Part shown: one piece after another, positions 45,668 to 58,267 of the stretch
How the letters are laid out: each line of letters opens with the position of its first letter
Position numbering within the stretch: position 1 is the first letter of the stretch
Source: Stachybotrys elegans
Lineage: Eukaryota > Ascomycota > Sordariomycetes > Hypocreales > Stachybotryaceae
Direction of reading: 5' to 3'
NCBI GenBank assembly: GCA_020746835.1
Contig: JAGPNK010000009.1
Location: 372,001-436,000, forward strand
DNA length: 64,000 nt
Program-made: the position numbers and the translations under genes
Notes under the pieces: model-generated
Seen by the model: only the letters and a program-made list of their open reading frames with translations
Told to the model about the DNA's origin: nothing
Databases searched by the model: none

Positions 45668-47752
45668 ATGGATCATTTCAACGCTACGGTTCATAACGGG
45701 GCCTTGGTGTCGACCCGCCGGGGTCTTCACGTCTCCAAGACCAGACATCATGGCACTCGTTTCGTGAACACCTTTGCGGCCCCAACCTCGGCATCGAACG
45801 CGCCCTCTCGAAGTGACAGCCGCGGCTCTGCAGATTCTGTCGAGGCGGCGGCCCGGCCGCAGGGACACAAGTTCAAGTTTGTGGCCAAACCCGGTGAGAA
45901 GACAAGGGGCTCTACGCGGGGGAGGCCGCGAGCCTCGCCCGCTAGCAAGGCCTCGACGCCTCGCAGCGGATCAGAGAGCTGTGAGGATGGAGCTCCCGGT
46001 ACGGCGTCATCTCGAGCCAGCTCGTCCGCAGCCATGGCCCCGGGGCCCTCGGCCAACGCCCTCGGTGACTCGCCGCGAAGCATGGGAGCCGCAACCGAGC
46101 ACTCCTACAGCATGTCCCCCGTCACGAGCTACTATACAAAGGAGTGGAAGGACGCAAACACAGGCCAAGAGACCCCTGAGATGGTTAGCGGGCCGGTCAA
46201 CCTGCAGCTTAACACGGCCCCAAGGCAGCATTTTACCTACGAAGATCTCTCCTCCTTGCACAGTCATCACCACCTGCGGGACTCTCCTTACGCGGCCCGC
46301 GCGCCCAGCGACATGGTCGACATGCAGCCGGTCTTTATGGGCTCCATCTTGGGCCAGGGCGCCAAGGGCGATGAGCGGCATCCCGAGAGCAGTCTGAGCG
46401 TCAACGTGGAGAAACCGTACAGTTCTGTGGACGATGGCATGTACGATGAAGGTTCTCAAGACGAGCCCGCCATGCTGGAGTCCTTGGCCTCCATGGCGCT
46501 TGTCGAGGTGAGCTCCCCTCCCCCAATTCTACAACGCACCGATTCCAGGGACAACGTGCTAAAGTAGGCTTTGCAGCTATTCGTTGGTCGATACGACAAT
46601 TGGCATAGCCACATGAAGAACTTGCGCTACCTCATCAACCGGAGCGGGGGCCTGAAGCTCTCGTGGGGTCATATCCTCAGCAAGATCCGAAAGTACGTGG
46701 CTGTTGCTTGAATAAAGGCGTCTAGGCAAGGCGCGTATAGAATGGCTGCTAACCTGATGCGTAGGGCCGATGTCAAGGGGGCTGCATATACAGGCACCAC
46801 GCCATATCTTGACTTTACCAGGTTCTTCAGGCCCATCTCCGATATCCTATCCCCCGAAACCAAGAATTCACTTTCAGTGCGGGTGCAGAGGCTTCTGCAG
46901 CTGTGCCGAGTGTCGCAGGAGAATATGGAGTCGGTTCGTGCTCTCGTCTACTTTGCCCAGGCGACTAAGATTGAGAGCCATGCGCCGGTTGGATCCTACC
47001 TGTTTGACCCCAATGCCTATATTGAGGAGTACACATGGGTCGAGCAGAGGCTCGTCCGCTGCCCGCGGCCCCTGCGAGATGAGATCTTTGGCTCCGAGGA
47101 TCCTTATGCCCCCAAGCAGCGCCTCCAGAACCTCGACATTGGAATGCTGCAGCCTTTTGCCGGATCGTCTTTCCACTCCCAGCTATCGCCAGGCCACTCA
47201 ATCCCGACCGCTCCACCGCCCAATGTTCTCGACTCTGTGATCCGGATTGCTTCCATCCTGTACATTGAGGAGCTTCTCCCGGAGCCTTACACAGTGGAGC
47301 CATATAGCTTCCTGTTTTCGATGCTCAACCAGCAGATCCGCACCATCAACTCGCGCCTCCGTGAACGCAAGTCGTTCCTCTCCGACTCGGGCTACGGACT
47401 AGATGGTCTCCCGCAACTGCAGTTTCTACGCCCCGTCATGATATGGGTGTGCATGGTTGCGTATGCTGTGGCCAAGGTTGCCGAGCTGGATGCTTCTATC
47501 CAGACTGTGATCCTGGACCTTACGCCATATCAGGACTGCATCGGCCTGCTGGTGGGATCCAAGTCGTCGGATCTAGATCTTCTCAGTGATCAGGATTTCG
47601 AGCTCTGCGGACTGATGCAGATCCAGGAGCTCCGCACGGTCAACTGTGACGACCGTATGTTTCTCAACCAGATTGTCTCCGACTACTCGAGACGACTGAT
47701 GGGACCCATCGATCCGTATCTGCAGACTAGGGATTACGGGATGGGCAACTGA
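45668..47752 (+). CDS. AT-hook protein with fungal_trans_2-like C-terminus
   Basis: Three exons: 45668-46507, 46577-46692 and 46765-47752 (647 aa), joined MALVE/LFVGRYDN and SKIRK/ADVKG. The N-terminal 280 residues are Ser/Ala/Pro-rich and probably disordered. They contain a basic KFKFVAKPGEK motif and TRGRPRASP, whose RGRP core matches an AT-hook. No Zn2Cys6 cluster is present. The C-terminal half is helical and hydrophobic (LFVGRYDNWHSHMKNLRYLI, WVCMVAYAVAKVAELD), resembling the fungal_trans_2 regulatory region often auto-named 'tachykinin family' in fungi. Likely nuclear; DNA-binding through the AT-hook is inferred. It sits alone, with 5.8 kb upstream and 2 kb downstream free of genes. Confidence 0.82.
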
Positions 47753-49729
47753 GCAGGGCACTCGTGTCTATGGAACATTGTAAATTTACTTTCTTGGTTC
47801 TGTAAGGGATTCGATGGTAAACATGACGGAATGAGCATGGGAATACTTGATGGCAGGTTTAGATGGATTGATTAGGCAGGCTAGGGAGGCATCTAGAGAA
47901 AGGATTCCTGGATAATATGGTCTATTAAGGGACAGGGAGCAAGCTAGGCAGTGAAGATCGGTTAGGATACTCCAATATCGTTGTTTTTGTTGTCTCATAT
48001 TCTTACCAGAAGAGGACTTTCTACTCTAAAGAGAAGCCACAAGGTATCCGAATAGGAGGAGGAGCAGCACAAACGTGCCATCGAGGTTGCACAGCCAAAC
48101 ACTAAAGTGGATTTGGTGGCTATACCCGCCAGGATCGACAGCATCCATCGTCTCTCCCTTCAACGTTCCCACGTGGCTCGAGCACCCATACCCCTAAACA
48201 CTCGAGTGTGTGCATATGCAGATGCAGCAACCGATAAATAAATCCTGCCAGTATGCAAGTGTGCGGCGTCTGCCCCCCTGTCAGCAGAGTGAATCGTGTG
48301 CGTGTGCGTGTGCGTCTATGTATGTACGCATGCGGTTGGGGGCGGTTAGAGATCCTTCCCATGGGAGTGGAAAAGGGGGGCCCGTCTTGAATCGAAAGGG
48401 GTAAAGTTGGATACAGGGACCCTGGGGAGGGGAGTATCCTATCCATCTTCCTATGTGTGTAACTTCTAAGAATGGGGTTTAGTATATCGCTTATAAGTGA
48501 GGGGAGGGGGGGAGGGAGGAGAAGGTGGAGGAAGAGGGTGTGTCATCCCATGCTGCACAGTGATGTATGCAGGAGAAGGGCATACTTTTCTCGATCGAGA
48601 ACTGACCGAAGGCACTCAATGGCCTCGTGCAAGAGGGATTGCACCCCCCTCGCCGAGATGAAGTGTATCGCAAGAAAGACAATAGCCCAAGAACAAACAA
48701 GTCAAGGTGGAGAGAGTTGATGCCACAGAGAGAAGCGGGTAAACGCTGACCAGGTAGTCTGGACAGCAGGCCTCCTCCAGTTGTCCGGACAGGCATGGCA
48801 AGCCGATAAGCGACGGGCCCGAGAGAGTGCATGGAGAAATCGCATGGCTTGCGGAGAGAGAGGATGCGGAATGTGGCTCCCAAGCCACGGCTCGCTGGGG
48901 GAGAAAGATGGCGTTATCCCGAAGAGCAGGGCGGGCAGGGGGGAGAGGGAGTAAGCTTACACGTGTCCGCCGGGGAGAGTGTAGGCGATGGCGGCCGCGG
49001 AGGGAGTGGGATGCTCTTCTGGGCCGACTGAAGGAACCTCCTGGGAAACCCACGCGTGATGATGTCCGTGAGGAGGAGTGTGATGCTTGGTGGTGTATGA
49101 TCCATCGTCACGCCATGTCGAATATGTCGTCGGTATAGGCACAGATGGCCTGATGCAACCTTGGAAGCACGAACCGAACCTCAGCCACGTTGCCCACGTC
49201 AATGGCAGCAAACACGCTGCTATGGCAGTCCTGAATCCAGGTACATGGAGCTCGCAACATACATGGTACATGTATTGTTATCGTGGCTGTGGGGAGCTGT
49301 ATATGGCGAAGAGTGTAACCCCAAGAGCCAAGGCAGACTTGAGTTTCGTCATAATTGGACAGCCCAAAACTATGCCTAGGCCATGGATTTTCAGTGCAAA
49401 GAAAAAAGAGGTAGCCGGATTGGGGGAATAATCAACATGTTGAAACGTCGCTTAAAGGGACTTGGTTGTAGAAATAGGAAAGAGGCAGCACAGGAAGAGA
49501 GGAAGGAGGGAGGAGGAAGATCTTGGACCCGGCCAAGGGCCCTTGCTTAGCTTAGCGCTGGCCAGGAAAAGCATCTATCAATCAACATCAACTTCCCTCT
49601 TTAAACACTCGATTTTTTTCCCCAACAGGGATATTTTCGCACTCCCTTGCTGTTTCTTTATTCCTGCCGCCACCAGCTCGCTCCACCGAACGACTTCACT
49701 GCCCGGTACAGCCCCTTGGCGAACGGTTC

Positions 49730-49765
<36 letters not shown>

Positions 49766-49805
49766 TGCGTGATTCAAACGCACCCCTTGCCCGCCCACCG
49801 TCGCC
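47753..49805. other. Intergenic, no confident gene
   Basis: 2 kb between the AT-hook gene and the EBP gene. A minus-strand frame at 48957-49271 has a His/Pro-rich end, and a separate ATG at about 49356 (minus) starts a short signal-peptide-like string (MTKLKSALALGVTLFAIYSS) that hits a stop within 24 codons. I could not join these into a plausible gene. A CGTGTG repeat lies at about 48294-48315. Confidence 0.5.
49732..49762. repeat. (GA)n dinucleotide repeat in EBP leader
   Basis: About 15 perfect GA units ending 43 nt before the EBP start codon, so probably in its 5' UTR. Confidence 0.92.
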
Positions 49806-50801
49806 ATGGAGGACGCCGGGGCTCATCCGTACTACCCCTCAACGGCCGTGCTGCCGGGCTTCGTGGCCAATGACATGCCCGTGGCCGAGATGCTGCCCGC
49901 GTTCGGCGCCATTGTCGGCGCCGTCGTCGGCGGAGTCTACCTGCTCGCCGCCCGCAGCCGGCTCCGCCTCGGGCCCGCAGACCGCTTTGCCGCTGCTTGG
50001 TTTGCACTCTGTACGTCTTGGACATGTCTGTTTTGCACAAGACTCGCACAGATCCCTTGTTTTATGCGACTCCCTTTCGTCTTCCTTCGTCTCGTGGAAT
50101 GCTTAGGTTGTTGTGGCACTAACAATCATCCGAAGGTGGCTTCCTCCATGTTGCCTTTGAAGGTATGAAACACCAACAGGTCGTATATGCATGACTGGAT
50201 GGTGGCTGGGACTGACCGACCTTCTTTCCCCAGGATACTACATCTACAATCGTGCCGAAATCATAGGCCAGAGTGCCTTGTTTGCGCAGCTGTGGAAAGA
50301 GTACTGCCTTTCCGACTCTCGATATCTCACGTCCGATGTCTTCACAGTGACCATCGAAACAATCACCGTGGTAATACCCATCACATGCTTCTTCTGTCTA
50401 CATCGTTCTCATCAAGTGTTTGGCTAGTTTGCTTGGGGGCCTCTTTCATGGCTCACCGTATTCGCCATTCTTTCAGACGCCCCATCTATCCGCCATGTTC
50501 TGCAAATCGTTGTCTGCACGGCACACCTCTACGGCGTGATTCTTTATTACGGCACCAATTGGACCGAGATGCAGTTCCACGGCGTCGCGTACAGCCGACC
50601 CGAGTTTCTGTACTTCTGGGTATACTACATTGGCTTTAACCTGCCTTGGGCCGTCGTCCCATTCGGTATGGATAACTAACATGTGCCAGCCCGAGAATCC
50701 TACGCTGACTGCACTCAGGCTTGCTATACGACAGTTATCGTCGTATAAACAGGGCTTTCACGGCCCTCCAAGAGAAGGAGGCAGCCTCAAAGGGCAAATG
50801 A
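49806..50801 (+). CDS. EBP: Emopamil-binding (EBP) family sterol delta8-delta7 isomerase
   Basis: ER membrane enzyme family that moves the C8 double bond of sterols to C7; the animal/plant type, unrelated in sequence to fungal Erg2. Five exons: 49806-50010, 50136-50162, 50234-50370, 50428-50665 and 50719-50801 (229 aa, the normal size); exon 2 is only 27 nt. Family catalytic motifs are all visible after splicing: HVAFEGYY (His and Glu), the acidic/Thr pair in IETITV, and NLPWAVVP (Asn and Trp). LWKEYCLSDSRYLTSD matches the EBP signature closely. Hydrophobic segments are consistent with about five membrane helices (for example MLPAFGAIVGAVVGGVYLLA). The tail is short and basic. Many filamentous ascomycetes carry EBP-like proteins besides Erg2; whether this one acts in ergosterol synthesis is not known. 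Confidence 0.92.
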
Positions 50802-52613
50802 TAACCAATCGCAGCAACCCTGGGACACCTCGGTCACATGTACACCAAGCGACGTTACTCCTTGTTGGCTCGCTACTACACGACGCACACGTCAATATAC
50901 CACCAGCTTTGCCCCGCGACCCCAGAAGAACTTGCACGTGGAGAGCATGATGTTACACCCATACACCCTCTCCATGCACTTGATACCGTAGTCTCTCCAG
51001 GTCGTCTTGTTAGTGCCCAAAACATTACACATCGCGCATCAAAGACAAGCCGTGGGCCAGTGATTGTTGGCAGACGATGGAGCGCATCTCATACGCACCA
51101 ACTGCCGGGAGAGAGCTCTCCAGTTTAGCATGGATGAACCGGGGATCCCTGGCACATGTGGGCTGGTCACAAGCATCCCTCATCTTCGATTCGTTGGTTA
51201 CGCATGCCTAACAAACCCAGACCTATCTTCGCCCTACGTACTCCGTATACCGGCAGGAAACGGCGCGGAACAAGGTTCCCTAGCCTGCCGGCGTGCGCCA
51301 GGATGGAGCCGAGCACATGTGCCTCGAATCGAAACTTGTTTGACCAGCATTCCCTATCAATGCTGACGACGCGATGGGCTCCTGCCCGCCTCACTTTCGA
51401 CAGTGATGGCACGGCAAGTATTTTCTCTTCCAGCTAGGCTGGGCTGCTCCAGTAACCCTGAGTGATCCCTAGGCACATACAGTCGACCTCGCACAGCCCT
51501 TGCTGCAGATTGCTGACTGAGGGACGATGTTTCGCTGCATGGCTGGTCATGAGACCGCAGCCCAAGCATCAGCATGGCCAGAACCGAGTCAAGCAACTCC
51601 TTGATTCGTGCAGAGTTGGGCCCATTGTTGCCAGCAGCAAGTGCGAGTCATGGTACGATACACGCGTCTCTTGATGGCGAGATCGTGGTGTTGCAATAGG
51701 CCGTTTATGGCAAGGCGATAGCCAAACAGGAGCTCGGAAATCATCTTCGGATACCCATAACGGCAGCATCTTTCAAACCAAACATGCCGGACAAGAAGCC
51801 TGCAGTTTCGGACTGTGTCGGCTGCGTGAAAAGTCAGAGGTGCACGCGTGCATGATGTTTCCGGATATCGTGATGGGAGCAGGACGTTCGGTGGAAAAAC
51901 ACACCGGCCAAGGAAAGCCACACCACCATACTGCCGCCGCACTGCTGATAACGAGCGGTGCGAGATTGTTGTTTGAAAGAGGTTTGCTCCGAATAGGTTG
52001 AGACAAGGCTCGGCCCCATTTTCTGCCCCAATGGAGAGTTTTGGCTGCATTGGTCGACACACCGACTGCAAACCATAGGGACATGACGATGAGGTACATC
52101 ACTCGTAAGAATCTTGATGTATCTTCACTCTTAGCAGGCGCACCGTAACCGCTAACTGTCCATTCATTTTCAATTGAGAAGTCTTGAAAGAAAGGTAAGC
52201 ATGCGCTGACTATAGATAGGTCCCTTATTACACCCCCCTCCTCCCTCCCTCGCTGCTTCCCTTGGGGTGCCCTCCATTACCAAACAAGAATAAGAAGAAG
52301 ACTGTGTAAGCCGTAGCCGGCGGCCCCGAAAACCTCCGGCACACCATGGCATGGTTCTTTCCCTTGCAGCCATGACAAGAAGCCCAGATGTGGCCGAGCA
52401 AGATGCACGCGAGCCAGGCTACCATCGGTGGACGAAGCCATTGACATACGGAGAGCTGATTGATTAGACTAAGGAGCAAGGTGCATTGCGGACTCATCTC
52501 ACTGGAGCGATGCGACTGGGTATGTATGGGGAAAGACATGGTGTCCTCGTGACGACTTGGCTCATCTGTACGAGACACGTACGTCGTTGGGAAACAACGG
52601 GGTGACACATCTA
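50802..52613. other. Convergent intergenic region, no gene seen
   Basis: 1.8 kb between the EBP gene and the proline-rich gene, both ending here. All frames are short with random-looking translations. No RNA gene recognised. Confidence 0.55.
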
Positions 52614-53927
52614 TTACACCGGGACTTGATGCGCGCCTAATTCGTCCTGCTTGGTCTGAGAAACCGGCGTAGGAGTAGGAGCAGGAGCAGGCCCGTTGTC
52701 GGGAGCCGGCAAGGGAGGCACCGTCAGCTCAACCTCAACGCGAGGGAAGTGGGCAGACATGGCAAACAGGGAAGACAGGTCGTCGCGGGAGTTGGCCACC
52801 TCGTACGTGGTGCTGCCGACGCGCAAGCGCTTGATGCTTGCCGTCGCATTCACCATGAGAGCCGCTAGATCTCCGGGTGTAACACGATGGTACTCGGTGG
52901 CATTGGTGCGCGCCAGCTGGACGACCCTAGACCGGATGGCGGCCATGCTGGGCCGGCACTGGTCCAGCACATTGATCTCGCCGTGGCCGGCCCAGTGGAT
53001 GGCGAGCATCATGTCGCGGGATGTCTCGGCCACGGACGCCGCCTCTGTCCACTGACGAAGTACTGATTTGGGCGGCATTGGCATGGGCAGCGATCGCTTG
53101 TGCGGACCACCAGCACCGCTACCGGGAGGAGCAGAAACAGCAACACCCGGAGGTGGCGGCGGAGGGGGGATAGGGGGGCCCATCCTGGGAGCTGTCCATG
53201 CTGGGGGCCTCCCGTGAATGGGGAGTGGTCCGGCGTTGCGTGGAGGTGCATGAGGACGAGTGACGACAGGGGCACGGATCGGCCCAATTGCAGCAGGAAG
53301 AGACTGTCGGTGTAGCTGTCGCTGGCCCACGGAAGCGTGTGCCTGTCCAGGTCTCACCGCTATCGCTGCAATGCCAACTGGCTTGGTGCGACGCTGATGC
53401 AGGGAGGTCGAGTCGTCATCGGAATCAGACTCGTCACTCGCGTCGCTGGAGCTAGAAGAGCCAGAGCCATCGAGCGAGATGACCTCTGACTCTTCCAGGG
53501 CGAGGAGGGTAGAGCAAGAGCTGCTGCTCTTGCTGCTGCCGGCGTCACCGCTCCGCTGGTTGCGACGAGGGCGCGAGGTCCGCGTTGAGAGCAGTGGGAC
53601 AGTTTGGAACCCATTGACCGAAATGTATCGGGACACAGCCTCGGCCGACTTGCGGTGGATGTCCTCAAGGGCACCTCGGAGGGTACTGGACGGCGAGGAG
53701 GAGAGTTCCGCCGTGCGCTGGCGGTGCTCTGTCTTGAGGACATGGATCATATAACCTCTACCGTCCAACTGAGAAACGATATCGAGGTTTGCATCCTCGC
53801 CTAGGAACATTTGACAGTTGCCTGCATGGGGGTTGGCGCCGTTAGCTGGTGGACAAATGGGAGCTTGGTTGGAAATATTACCCAGGGTAAGTTCATAGAG
53901 GATCCCATCAGAGTTGAGAGACGCCAT
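52614..53927 (-). CDS. Proline-rich protein of unknown function
   Basis: Two exons inferred: 53927-53882 and 53821-52614 (417 aa). The 60-nt intron between them is a multiple of three with no stop, so an unspliced reading (437 aa) also stays open. Splicing is preferred because GTAATATT...CAGCTAACGG...ATGCAG has donor, branch and acceptor. The N-terminal 120 residues look folded (CQMFLGEDANLDIVSQLDGR, YMIHVLKTEHRQ). The middle is low complexity: a Ser-rich acidic stretch (SGSSSSSDASDESDSDDDS), then Pro-rich sequence with a PPPPPPP run. The C-terminal 140 residues look folded again (MMLAIHWAGHGE, RVVQLARTNATEYHRV, RVEVELTVPPLP). No known domain, signal peptide or membrane segment recognised. 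Confidence 0.75.
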   Translation of the reverse strand: MASLNSDGILYELTLGNISNQAPICPPANGANPHAGNCQMFLGEDANLDIVSQLDGRGYMIHVLKTEHRQRTAELSSSPSSTLRGALEDIHRKSAEAVSRYISVNGFQTVPLLSTRTSRPRRNQRSGDAGSSKSSSSCSTLLALEESEVISLDGSGSSSSSDASDESDSDDDSTSLHQRRTKPVGIAAIAVRPGQAHASVGQRQLHRQSLPAAIGPIRAPVVTRPHAPPRNAGPLPIHGRPPAWTAPRMGPPIPPPPPPPGVAVSAPPGSGAGGPHKRSLPMPMPPKSVLRQWTEAASVAETSRDMMLAIHWAGHGEINVLDQCRPSMAAIRSRVVQLARTNATEYHRVTPGDLAALMVNATASIKRLRVGSTTYEVANSRDDLSSLFAMSAHFPRVEVELTVPPLPAPDNGPAPAPTPTPVSQTKQDELGAHQVPV

Positions 53928-55572
53928 GGCGGCTTTGGGTATGAGTTGTATCAGGATCGAGTATGAAGGAAGAAGAAGGAGGAAGGAGGAAGGAAGGGAG
54001 ATATCGATGGGGAGGAGAATGAAGATATACTCGAAGAAACGAAGCCTGCCCCGTGACGTTGACGCAGCAATCGATGGATCAGAGATGGGAAGATGCTATC
54101 GATCATCACAGACGAGTGGGATGGGCCAGCTGTTTTTATAAGCCGCCATCAGACCAAGCCCATGTCTTATGTCCATGTCGTCCAGCGTTCCGTGGCGTGC
54201 GTGGGCTTTGGAACACAAAGACATGGCTCACACAGGCCAAGCCAACTGACAGATGCGGTAATATACAATCGCAATACGCAAGAATAATAAGAGGGAAAAA
54301 AGAAAAAAGAAAGGGGAAAATGCATTGCGGCCAGGAATATGCTACTCCCACCCACCCACCCACACTCCCTGTTAAACGGGCAGCGCGCGTCGGGAAGGTC
54401 GCGAGAAACGAGGTGAACAAGGGAGTCCAAGGTGGGTTTCGAAAAAGCAGGGCGGACGGAATTATTGGACGTGGTGCCTCGTGGGGGTTCCCCGAGGGAA
54501 GTGAGGGATTGTGAGAGTGACAGAGAGGCGGACCGCGGCCGCGTCCCATGAGGGCAGGCATGCGGTGATAAAAGGGCTATGTGCATGCGTCCGACTGCAC
54601 CTGTGGCTGCACTTCCCATGCATGTATCTATCTCCTTGTAGCTGTAGTATTGTCCGAAGGGGGCCAGAATATTTGTCTATTAGGAAAGTCCGGTGAATGA
54701 GTGGCAGGCCGTACTGAGCGAGCCTGTACGTTCCCTGCTGCTGCTGCTGCTATCTCGGTTTTTTTTCTTGCTCGGTCCGCACACCTTCCCCTTTTCCTGT
54801 TCTTCTGCTAGTAATTTTTAATTTTTATTTTATTCCCTTTTTTGCCTTCTTCTGTGGTGCAACGAAGCAATTGATACAAGGTGCCTGTGATACCCACCGT
54901 GTGGCGAAACCATCATCACAAAATCGGTGACATGGTCCTGAGACACGACAGACAAGTCAAGCATCGGTCCCAATACCGCCGCCAGACATCATCCCGTCCA
55001 TGCCCAACTGCCCTGCTTCTGCCCCCCAAAGCTGACGGCGAAGGCGTACACGATACCATTTGCAGATCGTACTATCGATGCGCCTCGTGGGATTGCAAAG
55101 GCCCAGACGTGCTTTCTGGGCGGCTCATGGGGTGGCCACAAACCGGGATGGCCCATGGTCCTCTTCCTCCCTGGAGGCTCATGATTGGCTCGACGTCTTG
55201 TTCAGCACGGCAGAGCCCAGCCTCATCGAGCGATCATGCCAAAAGCGTCACAGGCTTGCTTTGTCCAAAAGGGGCAATCCTCGCCAGCACTGCATTCGAG
55301 TCAGGTTTCTGGCATCATCCAGGCTGTCCAGAGCTGCAGCCATGCCTTAACATGGCGTCTCAGCTTCATCTGTGCCAAGTTATCGTCTTGCTTCACGACG
55401 ATCCCTTCACGCCTCACATCCATCAGTCAGTCACTTGCCAAGGACATGGTCGCAAATGTTCGCCTCGCTCCAAGGGCTTGTGGTGAATACGATATTTCCT
55501 TGCATGGTACAACCTTGTGTGATCCAGATCTGGCCTCATTTCTGTTGCGGTTGGCGCTGGCCCTAATGTATC
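53928..55572. other. Intergenic, no gene seen
   Basis: 1.6 kb between the start of the proline-rich gene and the stop of NUP82. It includes CCCA repeats (54347-54363), a CTG repeat (54735-54750), a purine-rich leader (53960-54060) and an AT-rich patch (54808-54842). The frame at 54881-55486 (plus) looks random. Confidence 0.55.
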
Positions 55573-58267
55573 CTACAAAGACGACTGCAACCTCTCCAGC
55601 CTCGCCGTCACCGCGTCCACCAGGGCCGTCTCCCTCGAGAGCATGCTCTGCACTTGCTGTAGCTTGCTCCGGCGGACGTCCTGAGGAATCTTTATCTCCG
55701 AGGGAGCCATGGCCGCGATATCTCCCTTCTTCTGCAGCACCTCGACCTCCTCCAGCAGTTCTGCTTGTAGCCCCTTGACCTGTTCCAATCGCCTCCATAG
55801 CTCTTGTGATTGCGCTCGGGTAGCCTCGGCCTGCGCCTCGGCGGGTTTTGCGAGGCTGCCCTCCACCGACCTGACCTCTTGAATAAAGGCCCGCTCCTTG
55901 TCGCTGAGTTCCCGTGATGTCGCCTTGCCCACAGTCCTTCTGAGGCCCTCGAGGCGCTGTGCCAATGCGCCTTGCCGATCCTTAGCTGCCGCAATGCGCC
56001 TCTCGTACATGGCATTCTCCGACTCGCCATCTCGATGGACCCCGGCAATTGCGTCTACCTTGCCCTTGACTTCGTTTGCCTTGACAATCTGCTGACGGAG
56101 TTCTGTCTGGAGGGATTCGCACCGGCGGAACACCTCGGCTGCGGCAATTCCCAGGCGGTATGTCTCGTCGCTCAACACTTTGTGGGCATCTGTAAATATC
56201 TGCAGCGTGAGGGGGCTTAGTCTGACTTCCTGGTTGACGAGCGTCTTATGGCGAGAGCTTCGCAGCCGCTCGAGAAGCGCCGGAAGAGAAGAGCCTTCGT
56301 CAAACGCATGCGAAGGCTGGAAGACGGGACGGGGCTCATAGAAATCCAAGGGTGCCATGGCTGGCTCAGCTTCGTACTCCGGCGTTTCCTGTCGGATGGG
56401 CGCGAACTCATCATCGGGCGTCTCAAAGGTAATCGTGATGGGTTCATACGGAGTAGCCGACAGCAGGAAATACCCAAGATCAGGGTCCCGCACAACCGTA
56501 CTTGCCGCCAAGGGAACACCGACGTCGGCGGCGGGTTGGGAGAAGAGCCGCTCTCGAACAGATTGAGAGTTGATCAAAAGGCCGATCCTGAAATCAGTAC
56601 CCGTCTCAGAGTCGCCATTCAACTCGCCCTCGAGCCGGAACACCCAGGAGGTAAGCGAGATGAAGGTGATGGCGGCATGATGGGTGACGTAAAAGTTGTA
56701 GCGCGACATGACGTCCTCACTAAAAACGGGCCAGCTATCCTCGCTCACCTCCACGGGGCTCATGGTGTCCATTGCCTGGAAAGCCATGATGGAGGGTGGC
56801 TCGGAGCGGATATGGTAGCCGGCTCGCTGCCTACTCTTGGGCGGCAACCATTGTGCTTGCACACCATCAAGGTCGAGATAGACTCGGACCTGACCACTGG
56901 TTGCCACCAGGCAGATGATGGCCAGTGACAGCCCTTCCTGATCACCCTCATCCAGCTCCAGATCTTCATCCTCTCCCATCATCAGGTCATCCGTCTCCGT
57001 TTTCTTACCAATCACCATGATGTCTGTGATGGATGTATCCAGCTCATCCCCCGTCTCGGCATCCGACGCGAGCTCGAATGGACCCTGAAGCCTAGGCACA
57101 ATGCCTGGACGAGACGGCCTAGTGTAAACCTCTACTATAGGTTCAGTAAGGGACCCTTCCAAAATCTGGGGCTCCTGTGTATCGAGCTCGCCCATCCATT
57201 CCAGTTGCTGTTGCGCAAGCAGCTTTTCATTCTCAGACACTGCGGGGTCATCTTCGATGCTAGCAACGGTCGTTACAATGGACACGGAGAGGGATGGGAT
57301 AAGCGTCGGAGGCGGCGCCCAACGGGTGGGAAGTAGTGGGCAGAGAGCATACACATCGCCCTCACGCATGGCAACCCAGAGCGTCATGGGGTTCCACCCA
57401 CCAGAGCCCTTGTTGGCGAAGGCAGCGGCAGCAACCTCCATCTCAAATGAGTCGGGAGAGAATGCCTTGTTTGTAGCGGCCGTCGACGCGGAGAAATCCT
57501 GGTCGAGCGAGGTTCCATCCACGAGCTTCTTCAAGTCGATAGAGGTGGTAGGCGAATCAAAGGACCACCTGTCTGTAATGGAGAGCTCCCAGACCCGGAC
57601 GATAGCATCAGCTGTGACCGTAACGATGGCCGAGCCGTGAACTCCCAGGGGATGCCAGAGCGCCGACATGATGGGCGAGCGCGAGGTGACATGGGTGGTT
57701 GGTCCAAGGGTGAATATCTTGGGCTTCAGGGGGCCGGTATCTTCGCTGGTCAGATGTGATGCGTCGGGAAGTACACAGATGTGCACCGTGTGTGCCGTGA
57801 GGACCGCGAGATAGTTTCCCTGGGGAGACATGACAAGCTGTCGGATGTCGTCGGCAACAGGAGTCTTGATCATCTACATTCTTGTCAGTCAAACAGTCAG
57901 TCGTGCACGAGGCAGCGGCGCATCGACTCACCCTAAAGCCCGCAGCAGACATGGCTTCATCGGACGTCTCGATGGAATGCAACGAGTCCTCCCGCTTGAT
58001 CCTGGGCGAGGAAGATGCTTTTGTTTTGGACCATTCCTCCTTCAGGTACGCCAGGTCGCCCCAGCGAATCTCCCTCCCAACAGCGACGAAGAACTCGGTG
58101 CCCCTTCGCGCAATGGTACGCCTCGGTCCGGGGGTCTGGTTCTTCTTGGACGAGTAGGTGGGCGAGAAGGTTCGCGATCGGAGGGTGTCGGCAGAGGGCT
58201 CAAACAACTGGTGACCAGGAGCATTCTTTGCCAGCCAAGAGGCCGAATAGCTCTTGACCTTGGGCAT
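55573..58267 (-). CDS. NUP82: Nucleoporin Nup82
   Basis: Cytoplasmic-face nuclear pore subunit; with Nup159 and Nsp1 it forms the platform for mRNP remodelling and export. Two exons: 58267-57932 and 57873-55573 (878 aa); the 58-nt intron joins AAGFR to MIKTPVADD. The N-terminal two-thirds reads as a beta-propeller (IRQLVMSPQGNYLAVLTAHTVHICVL, IMSALWHPLGVHGSAIVTVTADAIVRVWEL), with an acidic insertion (MMGEDEDLELDEGDQEGL). The C-terminal 230 residues form an extended coiled coil (ESLQTELRQQIVKANEVKGKVD, LWRRLEQVKGLQAELLEEVEVLQ), the region that assembles with Nup159/Nsp1 in the family. No FG repeats, as expected. It diverges from the cap-binding gene CBC2. Confidence 0.92.

Noticed and set aside
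48957..49360. Minus-strand His/Pro-rich frame plus an upstream signal-peptide-like start (MTKLKSALALGVTLF...)
   Set aside because: The signal-like frame stops after 24 codons, and I found no donor that would connect it to the downstream frame. Kept as unproven.
54881..55486. 201-codon plus-strand frame downstream of NUP82
   Set aside because: Random-looking Cys/His/Pro-rich translation overlapping other frames; no domain.
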